In this document: positions 12,849-14,415 of the stretch, in pieces
Layout of the letters: every line of letters begins with the position of its first letter
Numbering within the stretch: the stretch's first letter is position 1
Origin: CAZQWJ01 sp964597265
Lineage (GTDB): Bacteria; Patescibacteriota; 4484-211; JAGQKX01
Direction: 5' to 3'
DNA: 14,415 nucleotides
NCBI GenBank assembly: GCA_964597265.1
Contig: CAZQWJ010000026.1
Coordinates: forward strand, 1 to 14,415
Program-made: the position numbers and the translations under genes
Notes under the pieces: model-generated
Told to the model about the DNA's origin: nothing
The model's database searches: none
The model's input: the letters and a program-made list of their open reading frames with translations, nothing else

Positions 12849-13418
12849 ATGGCAGTTAAAACTATTATAACCAACAACCATCCTACCCTGCGTGTCGCGT
12901 CTTTACCGGTATCGGACAAAAAAGACCTCGCCGGATTGGTGACAGATCTTATAGACACGCTGGACGCAGCCGGCGATATCGGCATTGGGCTCTCTGCCAA
13001 TCAGATAGATACAACACTGCGGATTTTTGTCGCTCGCATATACAAAGACGGCACCAGCACAACACAAGAGCATCCGGCTCCAACAGTGTTTATCAATCCA
13101 GAAATCGTCACGGCATCAGAACTCACCACGCTGCAAGACGACCCCGAGCGTACTATGTTGGAAGGCTGCCTGAGCCTGCCCAATGTGTATGCGTTTGTCG
13201 AACGCGCACATCAGGTTACTGTGCGCTTTCATACGTTAGAAACGTTTGAACAAGATACAGAGCCGTTGGTCATGGATTTTGAAAAAGACAATGCCGTGGT
13301 CGTACAACATGAGATAGATCATTTGGATGGCATCTTGTTCACTGATCGCGCCTTGCATCAAGGCCAAAAAATCTACGAGATCAAAGAAGGAACCGAACCT
13401 AGGATCTTGGAGATCTAA
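12849..13418 (+). CDS. def: Peptide deformylase
   Basis: A 189-residue metalloenzyme that removes the N-formyl group from new proteins. All three family motifs are present: motif 1 GIGLSANQ (45-52; usual GxGLAAxQ, with Ser for Ala), motif 2 EGCLS (106-110) and motif 3 QHEIDH (153-158). Cys108, His154 and His158 would bind the metal and Glu155 acts in catalysis. Segment EQDTEPLVMDFEKDNAV before motif 3 fits the usual strand region. It is divergent from mreB and 194 bases upstream of fmt, with which it is commonly paired. Only a weak -10 and no Shine-Dalgarno precede the ATG. Confidence 0.97.
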   Translation: MAVKTIITNNHPTLRVASLPVSDKKDLAGLVTDLIDTLDAAGDIGIGLSANQIDTTLRIFVARIYKDGTSTTQEHPAPTVFINPEIVTASELTTLQDDPERTMLEGCLSLPNVYAFVERAHQVTVRFHTLETFEQDTEPLVMDFEKDNAVVVQHEIDHLDGILFTDRALHQGQKIYEIKEGTEPRILEI

Positions 13419-13612
13419 CCGACACAAAGCAGACAGCGTGTTGCCCAAAATGCGAGATCATCCTGCCCGTCATCCCGACCGTAGTGGAGAGATCTCGTCC
13501 AGTGAAAGTCAGATTCCCCCACAAAGCCTATCCGTCGCAATAAGGCGTCGTTTGGGGGGTATAATTGATAATGTCTTACCGTTCGAACCGAAGGTGAGAA
13601 CTATAAACTACC
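13419..13612 (+). other. def-fmt gap with a repeat and promoter-like boxes
   Basis: This 194-base gap holds a palindromic repeat copy (13468-13497), an imperfect inverted repeat CCCCCACAAAGCC...GGCGTCGTTTGGGGG (about 13515-13558), a TATAAT at 13560-13565 and a TATAAA at 13602-13607. An eight-codon ORF (13571-13597) starts almost exactly at the start site predicted from TATAAT. TATAAA would give a start on the fmt ATG. No good -35 box was found for either. Confidence 0.4.
13468..13497 (+). repeat. Copy of the CGTCATCCCGA repeat
   Basis: Begins CGTCATCCCGACC and ends GAGATCTCG, differing at about two positions from the minus-strand half of the element at 10711-10741. It lies between def and fmt. 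Confidence 0.7.
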
Positions 13613-14415
13613 ATGCCTCTTAAAGTTATCTTCTTCGGCACATCCCAATACTCCACCCCCATTGTTGAAGCGCTGTTGCACAATAGCCTGTTTGATCTTG
13701 TCGCGGTCATCACCAAACCCAAATCACATTACCACCAGCTGTTACAGCACACTAATACAAAAATATTTACCCCCACTACACTGAAAAAGGGAGAAGTCGA
13801 TCAACTTTTTAACACACTTTACGAATTACAGCCCGACATAGGTATCGTTTCGGACTATGGATTGATGATTCCGCAACGTTTCATCGATCTGCCCAAACAC
13901 TCAATACTCAACATCCACTTTAGCAAGCTGCCGGCATACAGAGGTGCCAGTCCAGTGCAATACACTATCCTACACGGATTGGATACCGCGACCTACACAT
14001 TTTTGGAGATGCGCGCACAGAGTGAACCCGCAATGGATAGCGGCGATACCGTATGGCAAAAAGACGTTCCGCTCACTGGTGAGGAAACCACCGACGTGCT
14101 GTATCACCGGCTATTCCGACTGGCCGCCGACGATCTAGAAACCGTACTTACCGGTTACACAAACGCCACCCTCTCCCCTATTCCACAAGACCATACCCAA
14201 GCTACATTCACCACCCCGTCCGGTCGCTTTGACCGTACTACATTGATAAAAACTGACGATGCCTTCATCACCGCAGACATGCCTGCCGAGTATATTGAAC
14301 GTGCGATCAGGGCCTTTTGTCCATGGCCATTTGCCTGGACAACGTTGGAAGAACTGGCAACCATGCTTGAAAAAACTGATCCTGCCATGCGCCTGCGATC
14401 AGGCAAAAAGCCTAA
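13613..14415 (+). CDS. fmt: Methionyl-tRNA formyltransferase, 3' end outside window
   Basis: A 267-codon partial gene, open to the right edge. It formylates initiator Met-tRNA using 10-formyltetrahydrofolate. The N-terminal Rossmann domain starts MPLKVIFFGTSQYSTP, like the family's RIIFAGTPDFA. The active site is in ILNIHFSKLPAYRGASPVQ, with the catalytic Asn and His as NIH, and in AMDSGDTVW with the catalytic Asp. The start of the C-terminal domain is recognised in IERAIRAFCPWPFAW. The start is fixed by an in-frame TAA at 13604-13606. Odd: the loop after ITKP lacks the basic RPAGRGKK stretch that in E. coli Fmt contacts the initiator acceptor stem, and the region is about 11 residues shorter. 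It could be a related formyltransferase, but the neighbour def supports Fmt. Confidence 0.92.
   Translation, partial: MPLKVIFFGTSQYSTPIVEALLHNSLFDLVAVITKPKSHYHQLLQHTNTKIFTPTTLKKGEVDQLFNTLYELQPDIGIVSDYGLMIPQRFIDLPKHSILNIHFSKLPAYRGASPVQYTILHGLDTATYTFLEMRAQSEPAMDSGDTVWQKDVPLTGEETTDVLYHRLFRLAADDLETVLTGYTNATLSPIPQDHTQATFTTPSGRFDRTTLIKTDDAFITADMPAEYIERAIRAFCPWPFAWTTLEELATMLEKTDPAMRLRSGKKP

Noticed and set aside
12750..12881. 44-residue N-terminal extension of MreB from the ATG at 12881
   Set aside because: It translates the palindromic repeat and the TATAAT promoter and overlaps the def start; the MreB-like sequence begins at 12749.

Overview
The window looks like core chromosome of a streamlined, rod-forming bacterium. 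The best guess is a member of the Candidate Phyla Radiation (Patescibacteria). This is an inference from compact genes, an unusually short EF-Ts, a mreBCD-PBP2-dprA-topA order, genes carrying a -10 box right at the start codon, and many small intergenic palindromes. No rRNA or tRNA gene, CRISPR array, transposase or prophage gene is visible.

Layout. Positions 1-106 hold no assignable gene. A plus-strand gene (107-736) encodes a zinc-dependent phospholipase C-like protein; its 3' end overlaps convergently with a minus-strand translation operon rpsB-tsf-frr-methyltransferase (3260 down to 713). Divergent from rpsB is a broken plus-strand gene (3355-4675) for a putative HExxH metallopeptidase, carrying an in-frame TAG and a one-base frameshift at a run of nine G. 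The 170-base gap after it (4676-4845) holds what looks like a complete, compact small-RNA gene on the minus strand (promoter, hairpin, pyrimidine-rich linker, strong terminator). The terminator may also end the topA operon.

A long minus-strand block (12749 down to 4846) reads mreB, mreC, mreD, PBP2 (mrdA), dprA, topA. The first four are the cell-elongation (Rod) machinery; no rodA is present, and dprA and topA occupy the place after PBP2. Divergent from mreB, the plus strand carries def and fmt (fmt runs off the right edge). Fmt puts the formyl group on initiator Met-tRNA, and deformylase removes it from the finished protein.

Two things connect the window. First, several genes have a recognisable -10 box ending about 6-9 bases before ATG and no Shine-Dalgarno sequence, which implies leaderless or near-leaderless mRNAs; the operon-internal methyltransferase gene instead has a clear AAGGA. 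Second, a family of small palindromic repeats with CGTCAT...ATGACG or TTGTCAT...ATGACAA ends sits in at least five intergenic gaps. One copy has run into the 3' end of mreD and supplies its last codons and stop.
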